Below, in pieces: positions 22,561 through 32,965 of a stretch of 64,000 bases of DNA; positions within the stretch are counted from its first letter, which is position 1; each line of letters opens with the position of its first letter. Under the pieces are notes generated by a model. That model saw nothing but the letters and a program-made list of their open reading frames with translations. It made no database searches and was not told the DNA's origin. The stretch comes from Cylicocyclus nassatus (taxonomy: Eukaryota > Nematoda > Chromadorea > Rhabditida > Strongylidae). The stretch spans positions 27,507,521 to 27,571,520 of the forward strand of contig CATQJL010000001.1 of the NCBI GenBank assembly GCA_958299035.1, written 5' to 3'. The translations under genes were made by a program, and so were the position numbers.

Positions 22561-22995
22561 ATGGCCAAGCTGTTCTCATGCTTTTATCGACTTTTTATGG
22601 AGCTAAAATTTGATACTTGAAGTGAACGTGCTGACTACAGAATACCAAAGATTTGTAATATAACTCATATAATAGATAACAGGGAGAGACTAAACCTTGA
22701 TCTCAGTAATGATATTTATTTATGAGATTCTTCACTCATTGATTTTATCGATTTTTTTACAATTTACGTATCGAAGCACTGCGAATTGGTGTAGAATAAA
22801 ATAGGATTTTGTTGAATATCATCAGAAAACTATCTTATCCATTTTGTCTATTTTTAGAAACTTCCTCTTAAGCAGCTGAAAGGTGATTGATACAGAGAGG
22901 TGGGAGTGAACTTTGGTAGCAAGAGCACTTTTTATCTTTAAAATATTTATTATATCGATTTTATCGATTTCTTGCAAACTTTGTGCTTTTAACAA
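22560..22995. repeat. Degenerate family H minisatellite units
   Basis: Scattered pieces of the family H unit remain, including TTTTATCGATTT and GTGCTGACTACAGAATA. Spacing near 120-190 bp is consistent with a decayed array. Ends cannot be placed. Confidence 0.4.
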
Positions 22996-23222
22996 TTATG
23001 ATATGCTCTTCATGCTTATCGATCCACCATGGAATTCATCAATTTACAAGTTTTTTTTAAGGTCATGTGTTTTGGATCTTTTTGCGCGTTTTTTCTCAAT
23101 ACATCGATAGTTTCAGATGTTAAATGGTGTTTCTATCTGGTAACATTCTTTACACATTTGCTGCCGGTTTTTTGCATAGAGTTCAAGGAGCTTTCTTAGA
23201 TTCTAAGATTGACAGCGCTCTG

Positions 23223-23579
23223 AAGGCACCGTCCACTCTAAGTTGAAGGTGTTGAATTTTTGGCAGCATGCATTAGTAGGGCCCTCTATCAATCCAATGC
23301 CCAAGTCGCGGCGCAAAATGCCGCTTTGGAAGCGAGAAAATCGTTTCGGAACAGCGAAGATGCACGAGGACTCCTATCCATGCCCGCCCTCCCCATCCAT
23401 GCTCGCCCACCCGTGCGCGCCCAGCCAATCACCGTTCCAGAAAGCCGGCCTGTGGGTTCTCCGGAAGGGAAATGTCGGGATTTTCGCGCATTCTCGACTT
23501 CATATTCGAAATCAGGGACGTAAGAAGGCCCTGAAACGACAAAAACGTGGAGGTTGAAAATCTGGGTGGATGCTGCCTT
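23223..23579. mobile_element. MITE with AAGGCACCGTCCAC termini
   Basis: The left end AAGGCACCGTCCACTC is matched by the reverse complement of the right end (AAGGCAGCATCCACCC). The interior is GC-rich, unlike its flanks. It shares AAAACGTGGAGGTTGAAAAT near its right end with the element at 26584-27651, so both belong to one family. It ends 18 bp before the coding-like exon at 23598 and probably lies within an intron. Confidence 0.75.
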
Positions 23580-23597
23580 TAACCAAAGGATTATCAG

Positions 23598-23700
23598 TGT
23601 TAGATGGAGTTACTCTGAAGGCTTCTCATGATAACGGATTACACGGTGAAATGGTTGGATTCGCTGCAAAAGAAGAAAGTGAATGTGGCATCGTCGTTAG
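23598..23700 (+). CDS. Putative internal exon, unknown protein
   Basis: After the acceptor TTATCAG, 103 nt stay open and read LDGVTLKASHDNGL and GEMVGFAAKEESECGIVV, ending at a GTATGC donor. Only this frame is open throughout, and codons show the purine-first pattern of real coding sequence. The exon begins in phase 2 and ends in phase 2. I do not recognise the family. A following exon in the matching phase may be 26133-26214. No upstream exon was found. Confidence 0.45.
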
Positions 23701-24971
23701 GTATGCATTTTGATTATATCGGGTAAGTTAAAAGGTAGATAGTAGCCCCATACAATCAAATGCACGACTGCTACTACAGTGTTGGCAGGAAAATTCTGCA
23801 TTTTCAAAGTTGACCAACCTTACCAGAGTTGTAAAGAAGCTAAATTACGTGGCTTGTATAATTCAGCTCTAAGGCTGGGTTAACACTGATTTCCATGTTC
23901 CGAAACTGTTCACTGGTCCCCTTCAACTCATGTCTGGGACTAGGTCCCTCCGGACCAGTTCGACTCAAAGAATTTTTTGGTTATAGCCGCGCCCTTTCAG
24001 CTACACCCCTTCTTGAGTGATGGCGTGCCCTTGAACAAGGTTTCCTGAAAATAGCTCCAGGATGATCCTAACATTTTGAAAAATTCATGGCGTAGTCAGG
24101 CAAGGGCTACATGTGCGTGTGTAAAGTTAAAGACCCCTAGCTTTACGTAACTCTTCATCGGAGAAAACCGACTTTTTCCCAGTTTCTAAAAATTCGATTT
24201 CCTAAAATTCACCCACAATTCACCAAAAGTTCGCACCAGAGAGATAATTCAAGAAAGCAACCCATAGCTTTTTTAAATTTTTATCACACTGCGTCTGAAC
24301 AGGCTCTTTAAAATTTTTAATGTCAATTTTTTTTCATTTTTTCGTAAAATCATAGCTTGATTCATACCTATCTGATTGGGGTAAAGATTACGTTTACGAG
24401 CTAGCATGCATGCAGAAACTTTTGGCTTTTCAGCTGCATTCAGTGCAAAGATCAAAAGCGCGTCCTATTACACTCAAACGTAAATGGCCTGCAGTGCTAT
24501 GGCACGCATGGCGGGTTATGGCAGGCAGGGGCATACTGTAATGTAGTTTACCGAAATGGAGTGATTTTCAACCTAAATATCCTCATCCTCAGCAACATCA
24601 TCACCTTTACACCTAAACACCCTCTTGGTTATAACAGTGTAGTATGCCTTCGATAGTAGAAGGGAATAGCAAGCTTGTCCGAGCGCGTGTAAGAATGGTC
24701 GAGTTTAGGGACAGTTTTAAGCACAGGCAGCATGCTCTGTGCTTGAACCTGCTCTGTTATCATATCTGAGGTGCAAGCAACCCTCCATCAAAATTTCAAG
24801 ATGTTCGGTTTTACCGAGCCAATACTTCAGCGTGGCACCCTGCTGGAGCGCTCGCCTGTCAGGTCAGGTTGCATTCCTATTGCATGACCAGCTTGCTTAC
24901 CCGGAACCGCTCGGCCCTGTCAAGACACTGTTCCCATCCCTATCCCCGTACAGCCTTTCCCTGTAAACACT
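23701..24971. other. Presumed intron or intergenic; Harbinger-like end fragment
   Basis: TAAGGCTGGGTTAACACTGA at 23871-23890 matches one end of the 110-bp hairpin MITE at 18393 with two differences, without a visible second end. The rest carries no gene or repeat termini that I can support. Confidence 0.4.
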
Positions 24972-25512
24972 TCTACACTTCTTCTTTTCGAAGTCAGCAT
25001 GCCCACTTACCCCCTTGTGCCAACTTCCAGCCCTTCAGCTCAAATTCTGAAAAAAAAATCGATAAAATTGACAAAAGTAATAAGTAATACTGAAAACTAA
25101 TATTGTCTTCGCAATCAGCATGCTCGATTACTCCCCTGTGCCAACTCCCAGCCCTGTAGCTCATACTTTGCAAAAAATCGATAAGATCGATAAAAGTAAT
25201 CGATAATTCTGAAAACTAATATTGTATTCGAAATCGCCACGCCCACTTACCCCCTTGTGCCAGCTCCCAGCCCCGTAGGTGAACTCTGCAAAAAATCGAT
25301 AAAAATCAATATCGGTCGATGACGAAAAGTAACCTATGACACGCTCCCTGCTCCGAAGTGTATGTGTGCCAAGTTTGGTCAAATTGGTCCAGAAATAAAA
25401 GTTTTTATTCTGCACATACGTACAGACATACAGACATACAAACATGCAGACATACAGACAGACACACATTCAGCTTTATATATAAGACAAGCGACCCTAC
25501 GGGTCGCTAGTA
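24972..25512 (-). mobile_element. Helentron-like family H element with tandem 125-bp units
   Basis: Read on the minus strand it starts at a GCGACCCGTAGGGTCGC hairpin (25491-25507) preceded by CTAGTAGG-type sequence. It continues through TTATATATAAAGCTGAATGT and a CTGT microsatellite, then CCAAACTTGGCACACATACA, and about three units containing ATCGATTTTTTGCA, GGGGCTGGGAGTTGGCACA and GGGGGTAAGTGGGC. The unit is the basis of all family H arrays in the window. Confidence 0.7.
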
Positions 25513-25788
25513 GGTGGATGGGGGCAGATATCAGGTTGGTAAGAAAGTTTTCGGACATTTTCACGCTATGATTGCTATTCCTCGGGGGTTGTAATGCATC
25601 TACAGACGAGAAAAATTGTAGTTGTCTCATATATACACGGCTTATACCTGTGCAGGTAAGAGGAGCTTAGGGTCAATAGGGGCGGAATTTGCCACTTTTC
25701 GATTATCTCATTTTTCCTGCTAATTAAGCTCAAATTCCGTACAGACTTTGCATATATGTATGTGAGTTCATGTCTACTATATATTGGA

Positions 25789-26105
25789 CAGTGGCGTACC
25801 CAGGATTTCGGCTCGGGGGGAGGGGACAAAAAAATTTTTCTAATGAAGGTGCGTGGCGTCAGCCACGCACTCCGAAAAATTTTTTGGGATGTTTCCCAAA
25901 ATTTTTCCGGGCCCCTGACCCCAAAATTTTAGAAAAAATTTTGTTTACAAAGCTAATTTGAATATCAAAAAATTTTTAAAAATTATTTTAATTATTTACA
26001 AGTAAAAACAAGTCCTCTCCACATTTTATAATATATTTGAGTAACATTTTAAAAAATTCCGCGACCCATTCTCGGGGGGGGGCCCCCTTTCTCTGTACGC
26101 CACTG
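25789..26105. mobile_element. 317-bp hAT-type MITE with perfect 8-bp target duplication
   Basis: The ends CAGTGGCGTACCCAGG and GTACGCCACTG form the terminal inverted repeat. ATATTGGA flanks both sides exactly (25781-25788, 26106-26113). An 8-bp duplication and a CAGTGGCGTA terminus are hallmarks of hAT elements. The interior has a GTGCGTGGC...GCCACGCAC hairpin near 25850 and AT-rich filler. It encodes nothing. Confidence 0.95.
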
Positions 26106-26132
26106 ATATTGGATTATTTGTGAGTGTTGCAG

Positions 26133-26214
26133 TGTTAACGGAAGGTGGAGTTCTGAGCTCTATCGAAATCTTATGTCTTCGAATGTTCGCCTCTATTTTC
26201 ACAGGAGTTACTAG
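26133..26214 (+). CDS. Putative terminal exon, unknown protein
   Basis: After the acceptor GTTGCAG the phase-2 frame reads VNGRWSSELYRNLM and SNVRLYFHRSY before TAG at 26212-26214. This frame joins in phase with the exon ending at 23700, giving S at the junction. A second frame over the same bases is also open (LTEGGVLSSIEIL...), so the frame is not secure. The intervening 2.4 kb is filled with mobile elements, which is compatible with an intron. Confidence 0.3.
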
Positions 26215-26583
26215 TCATGGTTGTGATTAGTACAGTCTTGCAGTGTTTGCTTACCTCTATCCAATGATGTATAGCATGCCCTATCTGGTTCTTGCATCGA
26301 AGCAAAATCTTTGTGTGAAGGCAATGTCTGAGAACTTTCTTACCTTTTCTTCTTTCTTACTTTCTTACATTGATATCTGCCATTAATTAACTAAGAATCC
26401 CAAGAAAAAAATTTTCCATTTTACCAGCGACCTTTCGCGTGTTGTGAGTAGTAGAGACTAGTAGTAGTATAAACAAAACACGAACACTATGCTCTCAGGA
26501 AAAGAAGCCACTACCAGTGACTATCCACAAAGCATCTTTGCTGTTCCTCTTGCAGATACCTTCGTCCAGATACCACAGCTCTC

Positions 26584-27651
26584 AAAGGCACCGTCCACCC
26601 AAAGTGGGGGTTCACGAGACTCGATGGCATACTAATTTGAACCCCACATTATGCCATCGAGGCCAACCTCCAAGTTTCCCCGCAAGAGAATGCTTCCGGA
26701 GCTAGAAATCCGCTTCGGAGGTACGTAATCCAAAGCTGGTCATTCCGCCCAGCTGGCCACTCCGCCCATTTTGCAGGTTTGGCGGGCTGCGGCTGATATA
26801 CGCCGGGCGTATAACAGCGCCGCAGCTCTGCGAATTGCACCTGCACCGTCCGCCAGGCTCTCCAAAACGGGGATTTTTGGGGGTTTCGTGACTTTTCGAC
26901 TCTACAGGGTGTCCCAAAAAGATGTGCCCTCAATTTAATTGTTAATAACTTTCTTGCTTTCATGTCTTTTACCGGGCTTGAGGTACCATTCTTTAGAGCG
27001 TGGTTTAACTTAGATCTACAGTATGGAGCGGATCGTCGATCGCTCTTTATTACTGTAGGATTACGGTAGGAATTTCGAGGAGGATTTTGAGCCATTAAAA
27101 GCGGTTTTTGCTCCAAAAAGGAAGCCAAACAAGCCAGAAACTCTTAAACTGGTTTAATCGAAGTTGCTGATTCTAAATGTGAAAAGCTCACATCAGTACA
27201 TTGCTTCTTTCCCGAGTTATTTTAGATGGGTAATAACTGATTTTCTCAGAAATGTGAACACGCCATCAAGAAAGCTCGAAAAACTGGTGGAAAGTAATGT
27301 AGTGAAATCAGCGCGACTGAAAACCTTGCTACACAAATTTTTAGATTTTTTCGAAATCATTTCGTCAAAAGGCTTATTCCGCAGTGACCTTTTATGCTGA
27401 AAGTTCCTACAGTGATCCTACAGTAACGATGAGTGATTGGTGATTCGCTCCATACTGTAAATCTAAGTTTATCCTCGCTCTACAGAATGGTACCCCAAGC
27501 TCGGCAAAAAACATGAAAGTAAGAGTTATTAACGATCAAACAGTGTGCACATCTTTTTGGGACACTCTGTATATTGGAGATCAGGGCCTTCAGAAGGTTT
27601 GTAACCGACCAAAACGTGGAGGTCGAAAATTTGGGTAAACGGTGCCTTTGA
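26584..27651. mobile_element. AAAGGCACCGTCCACCC MITE, host of a nested element
   Basis: The left end AAAGGCACCGTCCACCC and right end GGTAAACGGTGCCTTT match in inverse orientation. Without the nested element at 26905-27569 its length is about 400 bp, close to its relative at 23223-23579. Near the right end it shares AAAACGTGGAGGTCGAAAAT with that relative. Confidence 0.8.
26905..27569. mobile_element. 665-bp TA-flanked palindromic MITE (CAGGGTGTCCCA ends), nested
   Basis: The left end CAGGGTGTCCCAAAAAGATG is matched by CATCTTTTTGGGACACTCTG at the right, with TA on each side. Inverted homology extends far inward (TACTGTAGGATTACGGTAGGAA opposite CCTACAGTGATCCTACAGTA). A second copy of nearly equal length is at 54862-55530 and a remnant at 51357-51470. 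The termini and TA duplication are of the Tc1/mariner (IS630) type. It is inserted into the MITE at 26584-27651. Confidence 0.9.
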
Positions 27652-27914
27652 ACAAGAAAGCTACCTCCAAGCACCTGTTTAGAACAGCTGATTCATCCCA
27701 AAATTCGGATTGTTTTTCAGGAAGCCTGCCATGTTAAAGAAAGCGTCATTATGTCTTCCAGCAGAAAACTCAGATATGTAAATAAAAACGAAACATTTTC
27801 TTCGATGATGTCTTGCCAGTGAACGGGCTCACTTCTTCGAACAGACTAAAGCTGGCCCAACGCCTTTTGAAGAACAATGTTGCCGAAACTGTCATGTCGC
27901 ATAAAACCCTAGGT

Positions 27915-29230
27915 CTTTCCTTCCCTCGAAACCAAGCTCCTTATGCTTTCTCTTTTAGGGGGCAGAAGTATGGTTGAGAAGAAGGAGCCGAAATTTTTCC
28001 AGCAAGTTTCTGTATAATTAAATATTGACACCTAAAATTTTTCAGCGAAAGTGTCTTGCCTTGCTGCCTGAAGCCATGAGTATTTCTTCCCTCGAGACCA
28101 AGCCCCCTGTTTTTTTGCTTCTAGGGACAAAAGCGTGGATTTTTGCAAAGTTTAAAAGGCCAAAATCTTCAACAAAGAAAATTTCCTTTCGCAAGAAGCT
28201 CATGAGTCTGTCTTTCCCTCGAGACCACTTTTCTGCCTTCAGAGGCAGAAGTCTGGTTTTTGCAGAGTAGAATGGCTACAAGGGGATTTCGAGCAAGTTT
28301 CTGTATGAATAAACATTGACACCCAAAAATTTCTAGCGAAAGTATTTTGCTGAAGGCTTATGAGTCTCTTCTCCTCGAGACCAAGCTATCTGTGCTGTTC
28401 TGCTTTTAGGGGTAGAAGTATGGGATTTGCAGAGTAGAATGGCCACTAATTTCAAACAAGTTTCTGTATAATAAAACATCCCAGAAACTTCTGGGTGTCG
28501 ATGTTTCATTAGCGAAAATATCTGGCTGCCTGAGGCCGTAATTCTTTCTTCCCTCGAGACCAAACTCCTTGTGCGTTTTTGCTTTTAGAGCCAGAAGTGT
28601 GGTTTTTGAGTGTGGTTTTTGCGAACTTTTGGGGGTCAAACTTTTTGGCGAAAATGTCCAGTCCCATAAAGCTCACGGGTCTGTCCTTCCCTCGGACAAG
28701 CTTTCTGTGCTTTTTTACTTTTAGAGGCAGATGTATGGTTTTTGCAATGAGAAGGGCCAGAAGTGAATTTCAAGCAAGTTTCCATATGAATAAACATTGA
28801 CACACCCAGAAATTTTCAGCGAAACTATCTTGCTGCCTGAAGCCATGATTCTATCGTCCCTCGAGGTCAAGCTCCCTGTCTTTTTTTTGCTTTAAGGGCA
28901 GAAGTGTGGTTTTTGAGTTTTGTGGTTTTTGCGAAGTTTGGAGCCAAAAGTTTCAGTGAAAATGTCCAAACGTCCTGTCGGGTGAAGCTTATGGGTCTTC
29001 CTTCCCTAGAGACCAGTTTTCTGCTTTCAGAGGCAGAAGTATGGTTTTTGCAGAGTGGAAGGGACAGAAGTGAATTTCAAGGAAATTTCTGTATAATTAA
29101 ATATTGACTCATAGAACTTCTTAGCAAAAATATCTTGCCGCCTCAGTTTATAGGCCTTTTCTTCCCTCGAGACCTGCTCTTTGTGGTTTTCTGATTTTAA
29201 AGGCAGAAACAGGATTTTAAAAGGTAAAGG
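27915..29230. repeat. Minisatellite of about nine 125-180 bp units
   Basis: The landmark CTTCCCTCGAGACCAAGCTC recurs, with variation, near 27915, 28088, 28212, 28371, 28549, 28686, 28857, 29001 and 29161. Other shared parts are GGCAGAAGTNTGGTTTTTGCA, AAGCAAGTTTCTGTATNAATAAA and CATTGACACCCA. Unit length varies by internal deletions, and long and short units alternate in places. The shared TTTCTGTATAATAAACATTGACACCC part contains an AATAAA-like string, but no transcript is implied. Confidence 0.85.
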
Positions 29231-29283
29231 CGGGCCAAAGTGAATTTATAACAACTTTGGGTAAATTTGCCGTCTTCGTGAAT

Positions 29284-31280
29284 TCCGAGTGTGATTATAG
29301 AATTCTCAGCTGCTCACTTACCCCCGGACCAGTGCCATCTCAGCCTCGTAGCTTCAGCTTTGAAAAAAAAGATGAAATTAATAAAAGTAATGGGTATTCT
29401 CAAAAACGGTTGCTATCTTTGCAGTGAGCGTGCTAATATACAACTTTACGCCAAATGTCAGCCGTGTAGCTCTAATTTTACAAACCGATAGAAATAATAG
29501 GCACTTTCAAGAACATTTATTACAATCGTAATCGGCATGCTCGCTTTTTCCCACGTACCAAATCCCGGTCCCATGGCTTAAACTTTGCAGAAAATTGATA
29601 AAGCCAATAAAGGCAATTGATAACTTGTAAAATAAGAATGTGTTCGTGAGCAGCATGCTCATTTACCTGCCTGTCCACCCCCAGCTTGGTCCAGACATTG
29701 CAAAAAATCGATTAAACGATCAATAAAAGTAATGGGTGTTTTCTGAAATGGTTATCATATTCGTAATCGGCATGCTCGCTTACTCCCATGTGCCAACTCT
29801 GAGCGCCGTAGCTCGAACTTTGTAAAAAATGATAGAAGTTCTTGACAATTCTTATATTGTATTCGTGATCAGCATGTTCGCTCTCCCTCCCCCCCCCCTG
29901 TGCCAACTCCCAGTCCCGTAGCTTGAACTTTGCCAAAATTCGATAAAATGATAAAAGTAATTGATAATCTTCTGACACTGATATTCTAAAAACTAATATT
30001 GTATTCGAAATCGCCATGCCCACTTACCCCCTTGTGCCAACTTCCAGCCCCGTAGCTTGAAATTTGCAGAAAAATCGATAAAATGATAAAAGTAATTGGT
30101 ATTAGGTTGTCAAGAAAATAATGTCCGTTTTTATTTGCTTGCTTTAACAAAGCAACCAGACTGAACCCAACAAAGGGTAAGGGGTACTGTTCGATAGAGA
30201 AGCAAGCTCTACAAGATGGCACTCATGTCTTTGCGCCAAGCTCGATCCACTGGGAGTTCGAACTCAAAATCTAAAGATTTCCAAATGCCCAAAAAATCGA
30301 AAAAAATCAGATCTTCGTCCAGATAATTTCTACGGACCTCCCACTCGCTCATATCAATACTATCGATATCAGATATCCATATGTGCGATTGGCGTATTTT
30401 TCCCTTGACTAGAAACTGAGAAAACGAAAATTTCCCTGATTTTCTCAAAGCAATGCTGAGCCGTTTCTGCATATGTAGTTTTATACTACAAGCCTAGGTA
30501 AGCATAACTGTAGGTTTTCAGCCTATTTCGAGCGGTACTTTTCGAGAAATGTCGATTTTAGCACTGAAACTGAAACGAAAAAATCCGAATTCGTTATTTT
30601 TCGAAAACTACCGCTTGGAATGGGCTGAAAATCTACAGTTATACTTACCTAGGCTTATAGTATAGAACCACACTTGCAGAAACGGCTCAGCATTGCTTTG
30701 AAAAAATCAGGGAAATTTTCGTTTTCTCAGTTTCTAGTCAAGGAAAAAATACGCCAATCGCACATATGGATATCTGATATCGATAGTATTGATATGAGCG
30801 AGTGGGAGGTCCGTAGAAATTATCTGGACGAAGATCTGATTTTTTTCGATTTTTTGGGCATTTGGAAATCTTTAGATTTTGAGTTCGAACTCTCAGTGGA
30901 TCGAGCTTGGCGCAAAGACATGAGTGCCACCTTGTAGAGCTTGCTTTGCTCTATCGAACAGTACCCCTTACCCTTTGTTGGGTTCAGTCTGGTTGCTTTG
31001 TTAAAGCAAGCAAATAAAAACGGACATTATTTTCTTGACAACCTAATAATTCCAAAAACCGATACTGTATTCGTAATCAGTATTTTCGATTACCTCCCCC
31101 CCTGTGCCAAATCCCAGTAATCGTAGTTCAAATTTTGCAAATAATCGATAAATTTGGTAGAAGTAATGTTTATTTTCATAAAGGATGTTGAAACCTGATC
31201 AGTCTCCATGATCGTGAACACTTTTGCCAAATCGAATTCAGCCCAAATTTTGTAAAATCGATAAACTCCACACTGAAGCC
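29284..31280 (-). repeat. Family H minisatellite array, interrupted
   Basis: Units of about 120-125 bp carry GTAATCGGCATGCTCGCTTAC, TGTGCCAACTCCCAG, CCGTAGCTTGAACTTTG and AAAATCGATAAAATGATAAAAGTAATTGATAA. Around seven units lie between 29284 and 30100 and one to two continue after 31047. The array is split by the palindrome at 30102-31046. No terminal hairpin or CTGT microsatellite was seen, so this is an array without element ends. Confidence 0.75.
30102..31046. mobile_element. 945-bp palindromic mariner-like element with near-identical arms
   Basis: Ends are TTAGGTTGTCAAGAAAATAA and its exact reverse complement, with TA on both sides (30100-30101, 31047-31048). The two arms, each over 440 bp, encode in their inverted reading nearly identical 87-codon peptides differing at a handful of residues, which shows very high DNA identity between arms. 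Removing the element restores a family H unit (AGTAATTGGTAATTCC). The peptides reflect inversion and are not evidence for a gene. Confidence 0.92.
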
Positions 31281-31404
31281 GTTACCAACCTCTCACAATA
31301 ACAAGTTTCCATACTGGAAAGAGACAAACACGAAAACACCATCGAACAGAAAAAGACCATCGAGAACTTACAGATAGCATCATAAGACGCAAGCTATCCA
31401 CCGA

Positions 31405-31700
31405 CTATACTCGGGACCGAATCGAATAGAACTTCGATCATTCGAACAAAACATTCGAATATATTCGCATTCGAAATTCGATATTCGGAGTTCTTCCATT
31501 TTCTAATAATATTCGAAACTCGAATAATCAAAAACAGGGTTTCGAACAAGATTCGAAAACTCGAAAAAAAAACTAGGATTTGAGTATTATTCGAAAACTC
31601 GAATAATCAGAAAAAGGGGTTTTAAATAGATTTTATTCGAATGTTTTATTCGAACGTTTATTGGAATTCGTATTCGAATGAACTCCGTACTCAGATTATT
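31405..31700. repeat. TTCGAATA-type low-complexity repeat
   Basis: Short irregular repeats of ATTCGAATA, TTCGAAAACTCG and TATTCGAAT run for about 280 bp. The motif is itself palindromic. A related stretch is at 32695-32965 and another at 59227-59420 beside a family H element. Confidence 0.7.
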
Positions 31701-32390
31701 CGAGTTTGTTGAAGAGCCAACTGCTGAATATCAAGCTCACTTCGTCCGCGTTATTTTCGCAGAACGCGGTAATGCATCTTTTGCAACCGTTATAACATTT
31801 GAACTGTATGAAGAGTCGCATTCTTCCGACTACTTGAGAGAGTAACAAAAATCGTATGTGGATTTTAATTAATGCTTTTTCGATCAATGAGATTGTTCGC
31901 ACTGCTATCGGCACCAAATCGATAAAAATGCTATCAAATATAAGCTCATGTTCCGGGTTCATATTTTAAAAGTGTTTTGAAATGCCTGTTTTTCTTTCTT
32001 TGCATTGCTCATGCTTGTGGTACGCAAAGCCCACATTAGTGAGCACTCTCGCTAGCATAAGTTATATTGCACAACTGCCTCTATTAGCTACCTTAGAGAT
32101 TTCTTGCGAATTGGTGTATTTTGAGCAAAGGACATCGCAGTTTTAGTGGAGGATTAGACGGTTTAGATCGCCTACGCGATTTGCCAGTTACGAGATGTCT
32201 TCAAATGTAACGCCAGCTTAACATAAATATTTAGCGTGTACAAAACTTACTAAAAAGATCAATGTCCTGCATTCTGTACTTTTGGAATAAGTTTTGGACA
32301 ATTTGACTACTGCCAAACCACGTCGCCACTGAAATGCCTGCGTGCCTGGGGCTAAAGGGGGATTTGTGCTCGCTTCGCGGAATATTCAAA
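31701..32390. other. No gene recognised
   Basis: An 88-codon minus-strand open frame (31696-31962) has no start context, splice sites or recognisable family. No termini or repeats were seen except the TTCGAATA tract at the left edge. Confidence 0.35.
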
Positions 32391-32394
32391 TTCG

Positions 32395-32690
32395 ATTTTT
32401 GAAGAAGTTTGAGCTGCGGGGCTGGGAGTTGGTACAAGGGGGTAAGTGAGGGTGCTGATTATGAACAAAAATTTACTTCATCGATTTTGTTGATTTTTGG
32501 AAAACCTTGAGCTACAAGGTTGGGAGTTGGTACGGGGGGGGGGGTAAATGAGGATGCTGATAAAACCGAAATCTATTTCATCGACTTCAGCGATCTTTGG
32601 AAAATTTTGAGCTAGGAGTTGGTTAAGGGATAGGAGGGCGCTGATTATGAATGGATCGACTTTAGCCAGATATGTCGGGAAGTTTGAGAT
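32395..32690 (+). repeat. Family H minisatellite units
   Basis: Three units of about 95-120 bp carry TTTGAGCTNCGGGGCTGGGA, GTTGGTACAAGGGGGTAAGT, and GTGCTGATTATGAAC. They are in the opposite orientation to the array at 29284-31280. Confidence 0.65.
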
Positions 32691-32694
32691 ATGG

Positions 32695-32965
32695 TTGCTC
32701 TAGTTATTCGATAAATCATTTGAACATTTATTCGAAATTCGACTTCCAATGTTCGAATATATTCGATATTCATTCATTCGATATTTTTGATTTTCCGAAT
32801 CTATTCGGAACTTATTCATTCGAGAATTTTTGAACCTCGAATTTATTCGATATTCGTTTATTCGAGATTTTTTATTTTCGAATCTATTCGTTATTCGTTT
32901 ATTCGAAATTTTTTCTTTTCGAATTTATTCGATATTCATTCATTCGATGAAAAATTTTCGAATTA
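32695..32965. repeat. TTCGATATTCATTCATTCGA low-complexity repeat
   Basis: About twelve irregular units of the TATTCGATATTCGTTTATTCGA type occur here. Together with the tract at 31405-31700 it brackets the 32.4-kb family H units. Confidence 0.75.

Noticed and set aside
30209..30937. Two nearly identical 87-residue open frames on opposite strands, as if a conserved duplicated gene
   Set aside because: They are the two arms of one TA-flanked palindrome. Identity comes from the inverted repeat, and no splice, start or domain evidence supports a protein.
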